Below, one piece after another: positions 26,307 to 36,063 of a stretch of DNA of 56,891 nt. The number at the start of each line of letters is the position of its first letter. The stretch's first letter is position 1. The translations under genes and the position numbers were made by a program. The stretch is from JBBDJB01 sp040880125. Lineage in GTDB: Bacteria > Planctomycetota > Planctomycetia > Pirellulales > JBBDJB01. A model generated the notes under the pieces. It did no database searches and had not been told where the DNA came from. It worked only from the letters and a program-made list of their open reading frames with translations. The DNA lies in contig JBBDJB010000062.1 of assembly GCA_040880125.1 (NCBI GenBank), positions 1 through 56,891 on the forward strand. Reading direction: 5' to 3'.

Positions 26307-28439
26307 TCACGGCTTTACCGCGCCGTATATTTCCACGTCGGCAATCCTGGCCGTTGAGTCTCCGCCTGGGTCGACCACGACGAGCTTCACATACCGGGCG
26401 TCGATCGGCTCCAGGTCCACGTCGGTGACACACTCCGAATTCCCCCGGAAGACGTCGATCGTCGTCCAGGCGGTGCCATCCAGGCTGGCGTGAACGTTGT
26501 AATCCCGCGTATTGTGCTCCCGGCTGAACCCGCTGGAGCCGGCATGCCGGATCACGTAGCGGGTGAGCTCGAAAGTACCTCCGAAATCGAACGTTAGCCA
26601 CTGCGCTCCGTCTTGCGACGACGTCCACATTGTCGTCGGTGTTCCATCGGTCACCCGCTCCGCGTCTTGCTCTGAATCGCCACAGGAGACCGAGGTCTTC
26701 GGCGACATGCACAGATTGAACGGCAGGCGGTGGGCCTCGTTGTAGAGATTAAAATAGTGGTCGGCGCGTACGAACTCGACTTTGTCGGGGAACCGCTCGC
26801 CTATCTCCCGTGCAAGCTCGACGATCCTGTCAGGCTTCATCTCGTTCCAGACGGACATCTGGTAGGAGAGAAACAGGGGCGACGATTCATCCCAGCGCCG
26901 TAGTTCGTTGCTGAGCGACCGGCTGATGTGCTCATACGTTCCCACGTATGGGATTACCAGCTTATCGAACCGCACTCGCTGATCCTCGATGCTCCCTTCC
27001 ACCGTGGGCACGTCTTTGAAGTTGTGCACGGTTGCGCCGTACAGATTGCGGCAGTGCTTTACATAGGAAGCCCTGTGCATTGGCGTAGCATCGTCCCAAA
27101 CCGTCACCACCCTTAGTCCCGACCGCTGCAGATACGTTTCAGTCAGCCGCGCGTAGCCATCCATCCGCTCTTGATCGACCAGGTAGAGTCCAACTGGCGC
27201 ACCCGGCTCGGCCAAAGTATTGAAAGGCATGGCGTAGCCCATTCCTGAGGGCCCTGTGACGAAGCAGTCTTTTGGCGTGGCGGTGGTGTAGTAATAGTTC
27301 AGGATACCGGGGCCGACATCGACAAGCCCCGGGGCGATGGTCCAGTTCAACGGGACTTTGCCACGGCTTTCAGCCGTGCGATCCCAGATCCGCCTCATTG
27401 CCCGCTGCGTGTACTGGATGTTGTCTCCGTCGCTGAGGAAGATCGCGATGTAAGCCTTGTTCTCCAACTCCGGCTTTGGTGGGACCTGCGGAATGAGGAT
27501 TCGATGATCGGTTCCTGAGTAGACGCTGGCGCTCATGTAGTGGTCGGCCGGCAGCGTTCCGATGCCGAATTCCGTAGCGGCGGTGATGCCTGAGCGCTCC
27601 GTGGAGTACCATCCCAGCGCGATGGCATTGCCCGCTTGCATGTCGCCGAAGAATTTCCGCAAGATGTCTCGTTCTGTGGGGCTCCGGCCATCCAGCCACA
27701 CCACGGCCGCCCCGCATGCCGCTGCGATGTCCCGCGTATGGTGGTGATCGCCTCCGCGATTGTCGGGCCGCGCGCTGACGATCAGCCGCTTCGTGCAGTC
27801 TTCCCAATAAGTGCCGTGCAGGTACTCGTAGATCTCGATCGGCGAGGAGAAGGGAAGCTCCGTCAAGTCCACAATGACATCGAGTTCAATCCCGTGCTCT
27901 TTCAATTGGTCGTACACTTCGGCCGTTGCCGGCAGTGCCCCGCGAATCCCGGCCACTGTACCAGCCAGGTTCCGGTAGTGCGGGCTCCGCTGCGGATCGT
28001 AGAGCACGACGCCATCGATCTCTCCGGCGTATTTGGCCAGCAGTTCGTATTTATTTTGCCGACCATAGAGATTCTTCGACTCGATGGCGACAGTCGACGT
28101 GTTCGCCCAGGTATCACGGCCCTCGTCGGAACGCGCGTCAAGCAGATAAATCCGTGGCTGCTTCTTGTTGACTTGCCCCTGAAGTGCAGAGAAGGTGAGC
28201 TGTTCATCCCTCGAGAGGACCTGAATCTCGATGGCATCCAAGGTGGCTGCTGGGGTGGCGAAAATTGGCAGCGCCTGTCCCTCCGGCCAGGATATGCCTT
28301 GCTCGATGTTCGTCACCTCGGGAAAGGGCGAGTACCGGTTCCTAGCTTGATCCGCTTCAACAGCCAAAGTGCTGCCGGCGACCGCTATTCCGGCAAGGCA
28401 CACGACGAGAGTCGCGAAGTTCTTTGGGTACGGTCTCAT
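26307..28439 (-). CDS. Secreted GxGYxYP family protein with C-terminal CBM32
   Basis: The 710-residue product has a signal peptide (NFATLVVCLAGIAVAGSTLAV). The middle carries the GxGYxYP-type carbohydrate domain: LSDGDNIQYTQRAM, then the motif GPSGMGYAMP near residue 400, where the family motif reads G-x-G-Y-x-Y-P; here Ala-Met replaces the second Tyr region. The last about 140 residues are a discoidin/CBM32 carbohydrate-binding domain (VTDGTPTTMWTSS, QWLTFDFGGTFELTRYVIRH, YVKLVVVDPG). Family members are predicted glycoside hydrolases of unknown specificity. I chose the ATG at 28439 because it begins the signal peptide; the one at 28481 adds 14 residues. Confidence 0.88.
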   Translation of the reverse strand: MRPYPKNFATLVVCLAGIAVAGSTLAVEADQARNRYSPFPEVTNIEQGISWPEGQALPIFATPAATLDAIEIQVLSRDEQLTFSALQGQVNKKQPRIYLLDARSDEGRDTWANTSTVAIESKNLYGRQNKYELLAKYAGEIDGVVLYDPQRSPHYRNLAGTVAGIRGALPATAEVYDQLKEHGIELDVIVDLTELPFSSPIEIYEYLHGTYWEDCTKRLIVSARPDNRGGDHHHTRDIAAACGAAVVWLDGRSPTERDILRKFFGDMQAGNAIALGWYSTERSGITAATEFGIGTLPADHYMSASVYSGTDHRILIPQVPPKPELENKAYIAIFLSDGDNIQYTQRAMRRIWDRTAESRGKVPLNWTIAPGLVDVGPGILNYYYTTATPKDCFVTGPSGMGYAMPFNTLAEPGAPVGLYLVDQERMDGYARLTETYLQRSGLRVVTVWDDATPMHRASYVKHCRNLYGATVHNFKDVPTVEGSIEDQRVRFDKLVIPYVGTYEHISRSLSNELRRWDESSPLFLSYQMSVWNEMKPDRIVELAREIGERFPDKVEFVRADHYFNLYNEAHRLPFNLCMSPKTSVSCGDSEQDAERVTDGTPTTMWTSSQDGAQWLTFDFGGTFELTRYVIRHAGSSGFSREHNTRDYNVHASLDGTAWTTIDVFRGNSECVTDVDLEPIDARYVKLVVVDPGGDSTARIADVEIYGAVKP

Positions 28440-28922
<483 letters not shown>

Positions 28923-29259
28923 TTTGCAACATTCGCGCCCGCCGTTTGACAATGCCCCGCTCGCGGCGATGTAGAACGGCACCGCCGATCCGTGGCGAAT
29001 CTTTCCCGCCGCCTCTGCACGCTTTTTCAAAGCGGCGAAGCTTTGCGTGACGCAGCCGGACTGAACTCGCATCGCTGGTAAGAAACCGCTGGCAAACGAC
29101 TTCTGAACTGGGTAGAATGCCAGTTTGCCACGGTTCGCGTCGGCTCCTACCTTGGGGTGGTCTGCATCCCGTCGCCGGCACGCGGCCGCTATTTCGCCGA
29201 CATTCGTTGCTTGCACCGCGAGCCGCCCTCCCCGCAGGCACGAGGGCAGGAGGATTTCC
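28923..29259. other. Leader region before the DoxX gene
   Basis: No gene supported. A weak promoter candidate is TTGACA at 28946-28951 with TGTAGA at 28970-28975 (18-base spacing). The strong ribosome-binding site AGGAGG at 29248-29253 belongs to the following gene. Confidence 0.35.
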
Positions 29260-30288
29260 CTGGCAACCAAGACCTATTACGGCATCGCCGCCGTCGTCCT
29301 GCTGGTCGCGCTGCGGTTGAGCATCGGTTGGCATTTCTTCCAGTCCGGCCTCGAAAAGTACACCGATCCGGGCTTCACCTCGGCCGGTTTCCTTTCGCAG
29401 GCCAAAGGGCCACTGGCGCCCTTCTATCACGACCTCATTCCCGGCGCGCACGACTGGCGGCGGCTGCTTGCGATACCGCGCTACGATGACCCGTCGAAAG
29501 CGGAAATCCCCAGCGAGCGAGACATCGAAGCGCTGGAGGGAGACGAGGAGCTGGCCGATGAGCAGCGGGTGCCCGAGGGCGCACCGTATCGGTCCTGGGC
29601 GGTACGCATCGTCGACGATTGGGAAGAGACGCTGCGGGAATTCAACGACGAGTTCAAGCTCAAACGGGATCAGCAGGAGGCGGCGGCCGAGGTGTTCGAC
29701 CAGCGGGCGGCGCAGCTCCGCTACTACTTGTGGGACAACTGGGCCGGGATCGCCGAGTACCGGCACGAGCTGTGGCGGCTCCAGCAGATGCGCGAAAGTG
29801 GCATCTCCTCAGAAGTTCCCTTCCAGGAGGAGCGGATCGCCGGGAAGTCGGCCGAAACCGCTGGTGCGCCCGGCAAATGGGTGTCTGGCGTGCAGAAGAT
29901 TGAGAACGGCTATTTTGCTGACCTGTGGCAAGCTCTCTCGCCCGAGCAGCAGGAGGCGGCGAAAGTGGCCTCCGTGCACCGCTTGCAGGAGCGGCCAGGG
30001 GAAACCGTTGACCGGGTGGTTACGTATGTAACCCTGGGGGTGGGGGTTTCGTTGATTCTCGGACTGTTTACCCGGCTGGGCGCCGTGGTGGGTGGTCTGT
30101 TTCTGCTTTCGGTGCTCAGTACGCAGCCGCCTTGGATCGCGGCAACCGAGCTAGTGTACTATCAAATCGTCGAGCTGGTCGCGTTGTTCGCCCTGGCCGC
30201 CACACCGGTCGGACGATGGGGTGGGCTCGATTTCTTCATTCATCGCCTGTGGGCCAATTGCTGCGGCGGAAAGGGAGGCACGTCATGA
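29260..30288 (+). CDS. DoxX family membrane protein with large extracytoplasmic insert
   Basis: The 342-residue product begins ATKTYYGIAAVVLLVALRLSIGWHFFQSGLEKY, the first DoxX helix with its conserved G-KY region. The remaining helices come late (about residues 250-330: YVTLGVGVSLILGLFTRLGA, VVGGLFLLSVLSTQP, YQIVELVALFALAATPVGRW). Between them lies a charged helical insert of nearly 200 residues. The best start is CTG at 29260, 6 bases after a perfect AGGAGG; no ATG or GTG fits, and the upstream frame to 29125 lacks DoxX character. DoxX relatives pass electrons to quinones. It overlaps the oxidoreductase gene by ATGA. Confidence 0.8.
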   Translation: MATKTYYGIAAVVLLVALRLSIGWHFFQSGLEKYTDPGFTSAGFLSQAKGPLAPFYHDLIPGAHDWRRLLAIPRYDDPSKAEIPSERDIEALEGDEELADEQRVPEGAPYRSWAVRIVDDWEETLREFNDEFKLKRDQQEAAAEVFDQRAAQLRYYLWDNWAGIAEYRHELWRLQQMRESGISSEVPFQEERIAGKSAETAGAPGKWVSGVQKIENGYFADLWQALSPEQQEAAKVASVHRLQERPGETVDRVVTYVTLGVGVSLILGLFTRLGAVVGGLFLLSVLSTQPPWIAATELVYYQIVELVALFALAATPVGRWGGLDFFIHRLWANCCGGKGGTS

Positions 30289-32000
30289 ATCTTACCCCGG
30301 AAGAACGGCAAGTCGGGAAAGACAATTTCAACACCGTCATCGGTGAAACGCGGCGCGACTTCCTCAAGAAGGGGCTCGCCGCGGGAGTCGTCTCCGGGGC
30401 CGGCCTGGGGTCGATGTACTTCGGGTACGGGGCAACCGTCGAAAATCCGGTCCGCGTCGGCATCATCGGCACTGGTGACGAAGGCAGCGTGCTGATCGGC
30501 GCGCTGAATCCGGACTATGTACAGGTCGTGGCTATCGCCGATATTCGGCCGTTCAACATCCATCGTGCCTTCCACGGCGATTATTCCAGCGATAACACGT
30601 TGGCGGTCCGCCCCGGCTTGATGTCCAAGTACGAGTGGAAGAGCGAGGATGAAGCTCGCAAACACGTCAAAGTGTATTCCGATATGTACGATGAACTGCT
30701 CGACGATCCGGATGTCGAAGCGGTGATCATCGCCCTGCCCTTGCACTTGCACGACGAGGCCGCCATCAAGGCGATGCGCAAGGGCAAGGACGTGCTGACC
30801 GAAAAGCTGATGGCCCACAGCGTCCATCAGTGCAAGGAGATGTCGCGCGTTGCGGAAGAGACGCAGCGCTACCTGACTACCGGTCACCAGCGGCACTACA
30901 GCGTGCTGTACGACAACGCGGTCGACACGATCAAGCGTGGTTTGTTGGGCGATCTGCACTTTATCCGCGCCCAGTGGCACCGCGGCAATTTGCCTGGGCA
31001 CGATAGCTGGCAGCCGCCACTGCCCCCTCCGGTAGGTACAGATGTTGAATCCGGCGAGGCGGCCAAGCTCTATCCGATGGTAAAGACGCTGCATAGTTGG
31101 AAGCGAAAGCGTGACACCGTCAAAGGCGCCGAAAAGGACCTGTGGATTAAACGGGTTGCACAGTTGGAAAAACAGATCGACGACCAAATCCTCGAGGCGG
31201 CCAACTACGGCTACAAGGAGATTACGCTGCCCGACGGCACTAACCGCTCGGCCTTGGAAGAACTGATTCGCTGGCGGCTTTGGAATCGCACTGGCGGTGG
31301 CCTGATGGCCGAGCTGGGCAGCCATCAACTCGACGCCGCGAGCATCTTTATCAGCTCGCAGCGGAACGATGGCGAAAAGGTGCTGCCGATCTCCGTAACT
31401 GGCGTTGGCGGACGGCACATCTTCCCCTACGACCGCGAGGTGGACGATCACGTCTACTGCCTGTACGAGTTCCCCGGCAAGGGGTACTACAAGGACTTCG
31501 CCACCGGCGAAGTCGCCGACGAAAACAAGAAGATCGTGGTGAGCTACTCCTCGATCAACGGCAACGGGTACGGCGGCTATGGCGAAACGGTGATGGGCAC
31601 CAGCGGCACGATGATCGTGGCCCAGGAACAGGACGTGATGCTGTTCCCCGGCTCGTCGACGGCCACCCGGGTTACCGCGGTGAAAGAGTCCGAGACGGGG
31701 CCGACACTGGATACCACTGCCAGCGGTGGGCCGGCGCAGGCGATCGCCGAGGCCGCCACTTCCGGTCCGGTGAGCCGCGGCTACACCGAAGAGATCGAGC
31801 ACTGGGCCTGGTGCATCCGGAACCGCGATCTGGAGAACAACCGCCCCCGCTGCCATCCCAAGGTGGCGCTGGCCGACGCAGTGATCGCCCTGACGTCGAA
31901 CATCGCCATGGAGCGCAGGGAGCGGATCGAGTTCAAGAAGGAGTGGTTCGACATCCACAGCGACGAGACGCCCGAGGGAGTCGCGCCTCGCAAGGTGTAG
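30285..32000 (+). CDS. Tat-signal Gfo/Idh/MocA family oxidoreductase
   Basis: The 571-residue product has an N-terminal twin-arginine signal (TRRDFLKKGLAAGVVSGAG, about residues 20-38), so it is probably exported folded. The Rossmann domain starts VRVGIIGTGDEGSVLIGALN; the family EKP motif appears as TEKLMAHSV, with Leu replacing Pro. Relatives are NAD(P)-dependent sugar dehydrogenases; exported ones such as Zymomonas glucose-fructose oxidoreductase carry tightly bound NADP. An insert of roughly 75 residues (about 265-335, charged helices around KRKRDTVKGAEKDL) makes it longer than the usual 350-450. The start shares ATGA with the DoxX stop, so the two are translationally coupled. Confidence 0.9.
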   Translation: MNLTPEERQVGKDNFNTVIGETRRDFLKKGLAAGVVSGAGLGSMYFGYGATVENPVRVGIIGTGDEGSVLIGALNPDYVQVVAIADIRPFNIHRAFHGDYSSDNTLAVRPGLMSKYEWKSEDEARKHVKVYSDMYDELLDDPDVEAVIIALPLHLHDEAAIKAMRKGKDVLTEKLMAHSVHQCKEMSRVAEETQRYLTTGHQRHYSVLYDNAVDTIKRGLLGDLHFIRAQWHRGNLPGHDSWQPPLPPPVGTDVESGEAAKLYPMVKTLHSWKRKRDTVKGAEKDLWIKRVAQLEKQIDDQILEAANYGYKEITLPDGTNRSALEELIRWRLWNRTGGGLMAELGSHQLDAASIFISSQRNDGEKVLPISVTGVGGRHIFPYDREVDDHVYCLYEFPGKGYYKDFATGEVADENKKIVVSYSSINGNGYGGYGETVMGTSGTMIVAQEQDVMLFPGSSTATRVTAVKESETGPTLDTTASGGPAQAIAEAATSGPVSRGYTEEIEHWAWCIRNRDLENNRPRCHPKVALADAVIALTSNIAMERRERIEFKKEWFDIHSDETPEGVAPRKV

Positions 32001-32203
32001 CGATCGTTAAACAATTGTGAAGCAGCAGGCGCAACGCTAGGAACATCCGCGCCGCCTGCTGGCATAGCGGCTCCCTGCATAGTCATCGGGCAAAGGCCAC
32101 GTTTCGTCTTTTTGGTCGCGTGGGCTGTTTCGCTCCCCTGGCAGGCCGGCTGTACCGAGGTCCGCAATAACACTCCCCTCCCCTTCCCCGTCCTGCCCGA
32201 CCT

Positions 32204-33037
32204 ATGTCGCAATCGCCTCAGTCCGAAGTCTCGCTTCAGCCGGAGCATGGCTGGCATTGCAGCCACCTGTACTACCAATTCAATCGCGCCGCGCTGAAGC
32301 AGTTGTCGGCCGCTGAACTGGCAGAAGGACGACAGCGCTTTGTCGAGGCGCTCGATCCCCAGCACACTGAGGCGTCAACGCGGCAGCAAGTCTCGATCGT
32401 CAGCGGCCACAAGGCGGACTTCGGGTTGATGCTGCTCGACCCCGATCCGCTCAAGATCGATCGGGTGCATCAGCGGCTGATGGCCGGGCCGCTGGGGCCG
32501 GCGCTGGTGCCCACCTACTCGTTCGTCTCGGTCACGGAGATTTCCGAGTACGTGCCGGACGTCCAGCAGTACGGGCAGAGGCTGATCGACGAAGGAGAAA
32601 CGGAAGGCAGCCCGGCCTTTCAGGCCAAAGTAAAGGCCTACGAGGGGCGTCTGGCGGCGATGAACCGCCAGCGGCTGACGCCGGAACTGCCGCCCTGGCC
32701 GTCGACGTGTTTCTATCCGATGAACAAAAAGCGCGACGTGGGCGAGAATTGGTTCTTGCTGCCGTCGCAGCAGCGGCACCGCTTGATGGCTGAGCACGGG
32801 CGGACCGGCATGACCTTCGGCGGCAAGGTGACGCAACTGATCACGGTGGGACTTGGTTACGACGATTGGGAGTGGGGGGTGACGCTTTGGGCCCGCAATC
32901 CGGATTTCCTCAAAGACATCGTCTACCGCATGCGTTTCGATGAGGCCAGCGCTCGGTATGCGGAGTTCGGTCCGTTTTACGTGAGCTATGTTGCCAGTGC
33001 CGACGAGGTGCTGGGGCACTGTCGGGTGGCGGGATAA
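32204..33037 (+). CDS. hemQ: Coproheme decarboxylase (chlorite dismutase family)
   Basis: The 277-residue product is HemQ/ChdC, which converts coproheme to heme b in the coproporphyrin-dependent pathway. The catalytic tyrosine and its lysine lie in FYPMNKKRD (Tyr171, Lys175), and the axial histidine in MAEHGRTG (His198), all matching the Firmicute enzymes. The C-terminal repeat of the ferredoxin-like fold (DDWEWGVTLWARNPDFLKDIVYRMRFDEAS) is complete. It is cytoplasmic. The ATG at 32204 opens the first strand region. The gap to the oxidoreductase upstream is 203 bases, with a GC-rich hairpin (GCAGCAGGCGC / GCCGCCTGC, about 32022-32063) that may end that transcript. Confidence 0.93.
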   Translation: MSQSPQSEVSLQPEHGWHCSHLYYQFNRAALKQLSAAELAEGRQRFVEALDPQHTEASTRQQVSIVSGHKADFGLMLLDPDPLKIDRVHQRLMAGPLGPALVPTYSFVSVTEISEYVPDVQQYGQRLIDEGETEGSPAFQAKVKAYEGRLAAMNRQRLTPELPPWPSTCFYPMNKKRDVGENWFLLPSQQRHRLMAEHGRTGMTFGGKVTQLITVGLGYDDWEWGVTLWARNPDFLKDIVYRMRFDEASARYAEFGPFYVSYVASADEVLGHCRVAG

Positions 33038-33076
33038 CACTGACTGGAATGTCGGTGCCACGAAAGGAAACTCGCG

Positions 33077-34312
33077 ATGAAACACGCTCCTTCGCACAAC
33101 CGGGTTCTGCTGCTGATCGCGGCCGTAACGCTTTGCGGGTTTGTGGTTGGCTGCGACTCGCCTTCACAAGTCACTTCCGCGCCCGTCGCGCAGGCGGACG
33201 AGGCGGCTGAAGGCGCGCAGTCGCCGCAATCGGCCGCGCCTGGCCAGTCCAATCCAGCTTCCGGAGAAGCCACGATGAATGTTTCCGTGTCTCCCTACGG
33301 CACAACGCCCGACGGAACGGCCGTCGAAGTCTACACGCTGGAAAGCGGCAACGGCGTTACGGCCCGGGTGATCACCTACGGCGCAACGTTGATCGGCGTG
33401 GACTGCCCCGACCGCGACGGCAAGCGGGAGAACGTCGTCTTGGGCTACGGCACATTGGAGGACTACATCGAACACGGCTCGTACTTCGGCTCGACTGTCG
33501 GACGATACGCCAACCGCATCGCCAGCGGACGCTTCGCGCTGGACGGCACGACGTACGAACTGGCGACCAACAACGGCCCGAACCACCTGCACGGCGGTCC
33601 GACCGGCTTTCACGCCCGGGTGTGGAACGCGGAGCAAGTTCGCACGGGTGATGCCGTCGGCGCGAAGTTCACCTACACCAGCGCTGACGGCGAGGAAGGC
33701 TTTCCCGGCAAGCTGGACGTGGCGGTGACGTACACGTTGGACGGCGACGGCCGGCTGCGGATCGAATATGAAGCGACCACCGATAAACCCACGCACTGCA
33801 ACCTCACCAATCACAGCTACTTCAATTTGGCCGGGCACGGTTCCGGTGACGTGCTCGAGCAGGTCCTCGAGCTTCATTGCAATCAGTACCTGCCGACGGA
33901 CGAGACGCTGATCCCGACCGGTGAGCTATATGCGGTGGCGGGTACCCCCTACGACTTTACGCAGCCCAAGAAGATCGGCGCGGACATTGCCCAGCAAGAG
34001 GGGCTCTACGACGTGTGTTACGTCATCCAGCGCGACGGTGGCGGACTAGTACCGGTGGCTCGGGCGACGGATCCGGCCTCGGGCCGTGTGTTGGACGTCG
34101 AGTCGACTGAGCCGGGTGTGCAGCTTTACACGGCCAATCACCTTTCAGAGGTGCCCGGCCGCGACGGTGCCACGTACAACAAGCATCAGGCATTCTGCCT
34201 GGAGACGCAGCACTACCCGGACGCGCCGAACCAGCCGGACTTCCCTAGCACGGTGCTTAGGCCCGGCGAGACATACCGCTCGACGACGGTCTACCGATTC
34301 TACGCCGAGTGA
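33077..34312 (+). CDS. galM: Aldose 1-epimerase, lipoprotein form
   Basis: The 411-residue product has a lipoprotein signal (LLIAAVTLCGFVVGCDSPS, lipobox VVGC) and a Ser/Ala/Glu-rich linker before a full aldose 1-epimerase domain from about residue 75. Domain motifs include VITYGATLIGVDCPDRDG, GRYANRIASGRFALDG, NGPNHLHGG (catalytic-site His), LTNHSYFNLAGHG, and the C-terminal CLETQHYPDAPNQPDFPS with the glutamate general base. It interconverts sugar anomers, here probably tethered on the periplasmic face. A GGAAA site lies upstream of the ATG at 33077. It follows hemQ by 39 bases and may share its transcript. Confidence 0.94.
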   Translation: MKHAPSHNRVLLLIAAVTLCGFVVGCDSPSQVTSAPVAQADEAAEGAQSPQSAAPGQSNPASGEATMNVSVSPYGTTPDGTAVEVYTLESGNGVTARVITYGATLIGVDCPDRDGKRENVVLGYGTLEDYIEHGSYFGSTVGRYANRIASGRFALDGTTYELATNNGPNHLHGGPTGFHARVWNAEQVRTGDAVGAKFTYTSADGEEGFPGKLDVAVTYTLDGDGRLRIEYEATTDKPTHCNLTNHSYFNLAGHGSGDVLEQVLELHCNQYLPTDETLIPTGELYAVAGTPYDFTQPKKIGADIAQQEGLYDVCYVIQRDGGGLVPVARATDPASGRVLDVESTEPGVQLYTANHLSEVPGRDGATYNKHQAFCLETQHYPDAPNQPDFPSTVLRPGETYRSTTVYRFYAE

Positions 34313-34882
34313 CGCATCACCCCCGGATGCCGCAACGTCCGGGCGAACCTGTACTGTTGCTAGTGGCCCGGCATGTGCATGGCAGCCTTGGGTCCGCGGT
34401 TCGACGGCGCCCGCCGAAGACTTTTGCGGTCGATGTACCGCGACACATCGACCATTTACCGCTGGTGCGTGGCTCTTCGGGGTCGCTTCGGGCAACCGGC
34501 GGGAGATGCCGCTAACTCCACCGGCTGGCTCTCTGCCAGCCAGCACTCCGCCCGGCAGGCGGCTAAGCCACTGACGGGGGCTTTGCGGCATCCATATTGC
34601 AGAGAGCCTTTGCTGCTGGCCACCGAGCCGGCATCAGCAAGGCTCCACTCCGTGGGCTGATGAAACGATCTGCGCAGCGCGGAAGCCGCGATTGCCTCGT
34701 CAGGTGTTCGCCTATTGTGAGGTTTGTTGAGATGAAACAGTCCGCCCAAACGGGTGCCGCCGCCGCCGAAATCGCTCTGCTTCGGCGCGAGTTTTGCAAA
34801 ACGGAGGAGGCAAATCGTACTCTCGCGCGCAGGGACGCTGCCGCAATTGAACAAGAACTCCGGACCGGCAAGAGCGCTACGG
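34313..34882. other. Gene-free interval
   Basis: No convincing gene. It has a perfect hairpin at 34523-34541 (GGCTGGC-TCTCT-GCCAGCC) without a T tract. A 54-codon frame beginning at 34732 (MKQSAQTGAAAAEIALLRRE) runs into the next gene in another frame; its support is weak. The interval should contain the promoter of the YihY-like gene. Confidence 0.45.
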
Positions 34883-36059
34883 ATGAAAACCCTTAAGAAA
34901 GCAATCAGCGAGTTCTCCGAAGACCGGTGCATGCAGATGGCCGCGGCACTGGCATTTTACACCATGCTCTCGCTGGCCCCGCTGCTGGTGCTGGTCGTGA
35001 CGATCGCCTCGCTGGTGATGGGACCGCAAGCGAAACAAACCTTCACTCGTCAGGCGAGCAACCTCGTCGGCCCGCAGGGGGCCGAAGAATTGGAGGAACT
35101 GCTCGACCGCGGACAATCGCAGCAGGGGGCGGGAGCTGAGGCACAAGGGTCTGGTCAGTCGCAGCCCAGTGCCGACCAGCCCAGTGGCGACCAGCCCAGT
35201 GCCGACCAGCCCAGTGCCGACCAGCCCAGTGCCGACCAGCCCAGTGCCGACCAGCCCNNNNNNNNNNNNNNNNNNNNNNNNNNNNNNNNNNNNNNNNNNN
35301 NNNNNNNNNNNNNNNNNNNNNNNNNNNNNNNNNNNNNNNNNNNNNNNNNNNNNNNNNAGTGGCGGTGCGAACCAAGAGCAATCACAAGGCGGCGGCTCCG
35401 GTTGGTCTGTGCCGTCGATCATTACGAACATCGCCAGTGTGCTCGTGCTGATCTTTGGCGCCACCGGGATCATGGCGCAGCTTCAGATGTCGCTGAACCA
35501 GATGTGGGAGATCGAGCCAGACCCGGATCAGGGAGGCATCAGCGGCTTTCTCAAGAAGCGGCTGGTGTCGCTGGCGATGATTCTGGCGATCGCCTTCCTC
35601 CTGCTGGTGTCCATGCTTTTGACCACGGCGGTCAGCGCATTTGGCGAATGGATCTCCAGCACGCTCGGCGTGCAGCGGCTGGGCAGTTACGCCATCAGCG
35701 AAGGGACGACGATCATTATCGTCACGATCCTCTTCGCCGCCATGTTCAAGTTCCTGCCGGATGCGGAAGTGCCCTGGAAGGTGACCTGGGTGGGAGCGCT
35801 GATGACGGCACTGCTGTTCACCGTGGGCAAATTCTTGATCGGCCTCTATTTGGGCAGCAAGGACATGAGCTCCGCCTACGGCCAGGCCGGCTCGCTCGTG
35901 TTGGTTCTCTTGTGGGTGTATTACACGGCAATCATCTTTTTCTTCGGTGCCGAGTTGACTCAAGTGTGGGCTCGACGGCACGGTCACGCGATCCAGCCGG
36001 CCGAGGGTGCGATGCGGGTGGTCGTTCGAAAAGAAAGCGTCCCCGCTCCCGGCGGATGA
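34883..36059 (+). CDS. YihY/BrkB family membrane protein, interrupted by an assembly gap
   Basis: Before the gap, 125 codons give MKTLKKAISEFSEDR, then helix MAAALAFYTMLSLAPLLVLVVTIA, typical of YihY/BrkB, and a linker of Gln/Ser/Ala. After the gap, 233 residues in a different phase continue the family: FGATGIMAQLQMSLNQMWEIEP, AMILAIAFLLLVSMLL, and a C-terminal VLLLWVYYTAIIFFFGAELTQVWARRHG. The domain order matches one gene, so the phase change comes only from the 100-N placeholder. The SADQP repeat occupies the loop between the first two helices. Function is unknown; the family was once misnamed RNase BN. Confidence 0.88.
35168..35257 (+). repeat. 15-bp tandem repeat coding for SADQP
   Basis: Six in-phase copies of AGTGCCGACCAGCCC (the second has GGC for GCC) run directly into the assembly gap. 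They code for Ser-Ala/Gly-Asp-Gln-Pro. The array begins right after a Gln/Gly/Ser-rich stretch and ends at the gap, so its true length is unknown. Confidence 0.95.
35258..35357. other. Assembly gap (100 N)
   Basis: Exactly 100 undetermined bases, a common placeholder length. The base before is the last of a SADQP codon unit and the base after begins AGT GGC GGT, both on codon boundaries, so the missing DNA should be a multiple of three long. Confidence 0.97.
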
Positions 36060-36063
36060 GCGG

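Noticed and set aside
30240..31958. A 572-codon minus-strand frame
   Set aside because: It is antisense to the oxidoreductase gene and has no recognisable motifs or ribosome-binding site.
34732..34896. A 54-codon frame before the YihY-like gene
   Set aside because: It overlaps the certain downstream start in another frame, has a weak ribosome-binding site and no recognisable family.
35168..35257. Regular 15-base repeats as a possible CRISPR array
   Set aside because: Units have no spacers and code in phase for SADQP within a membrane protein.
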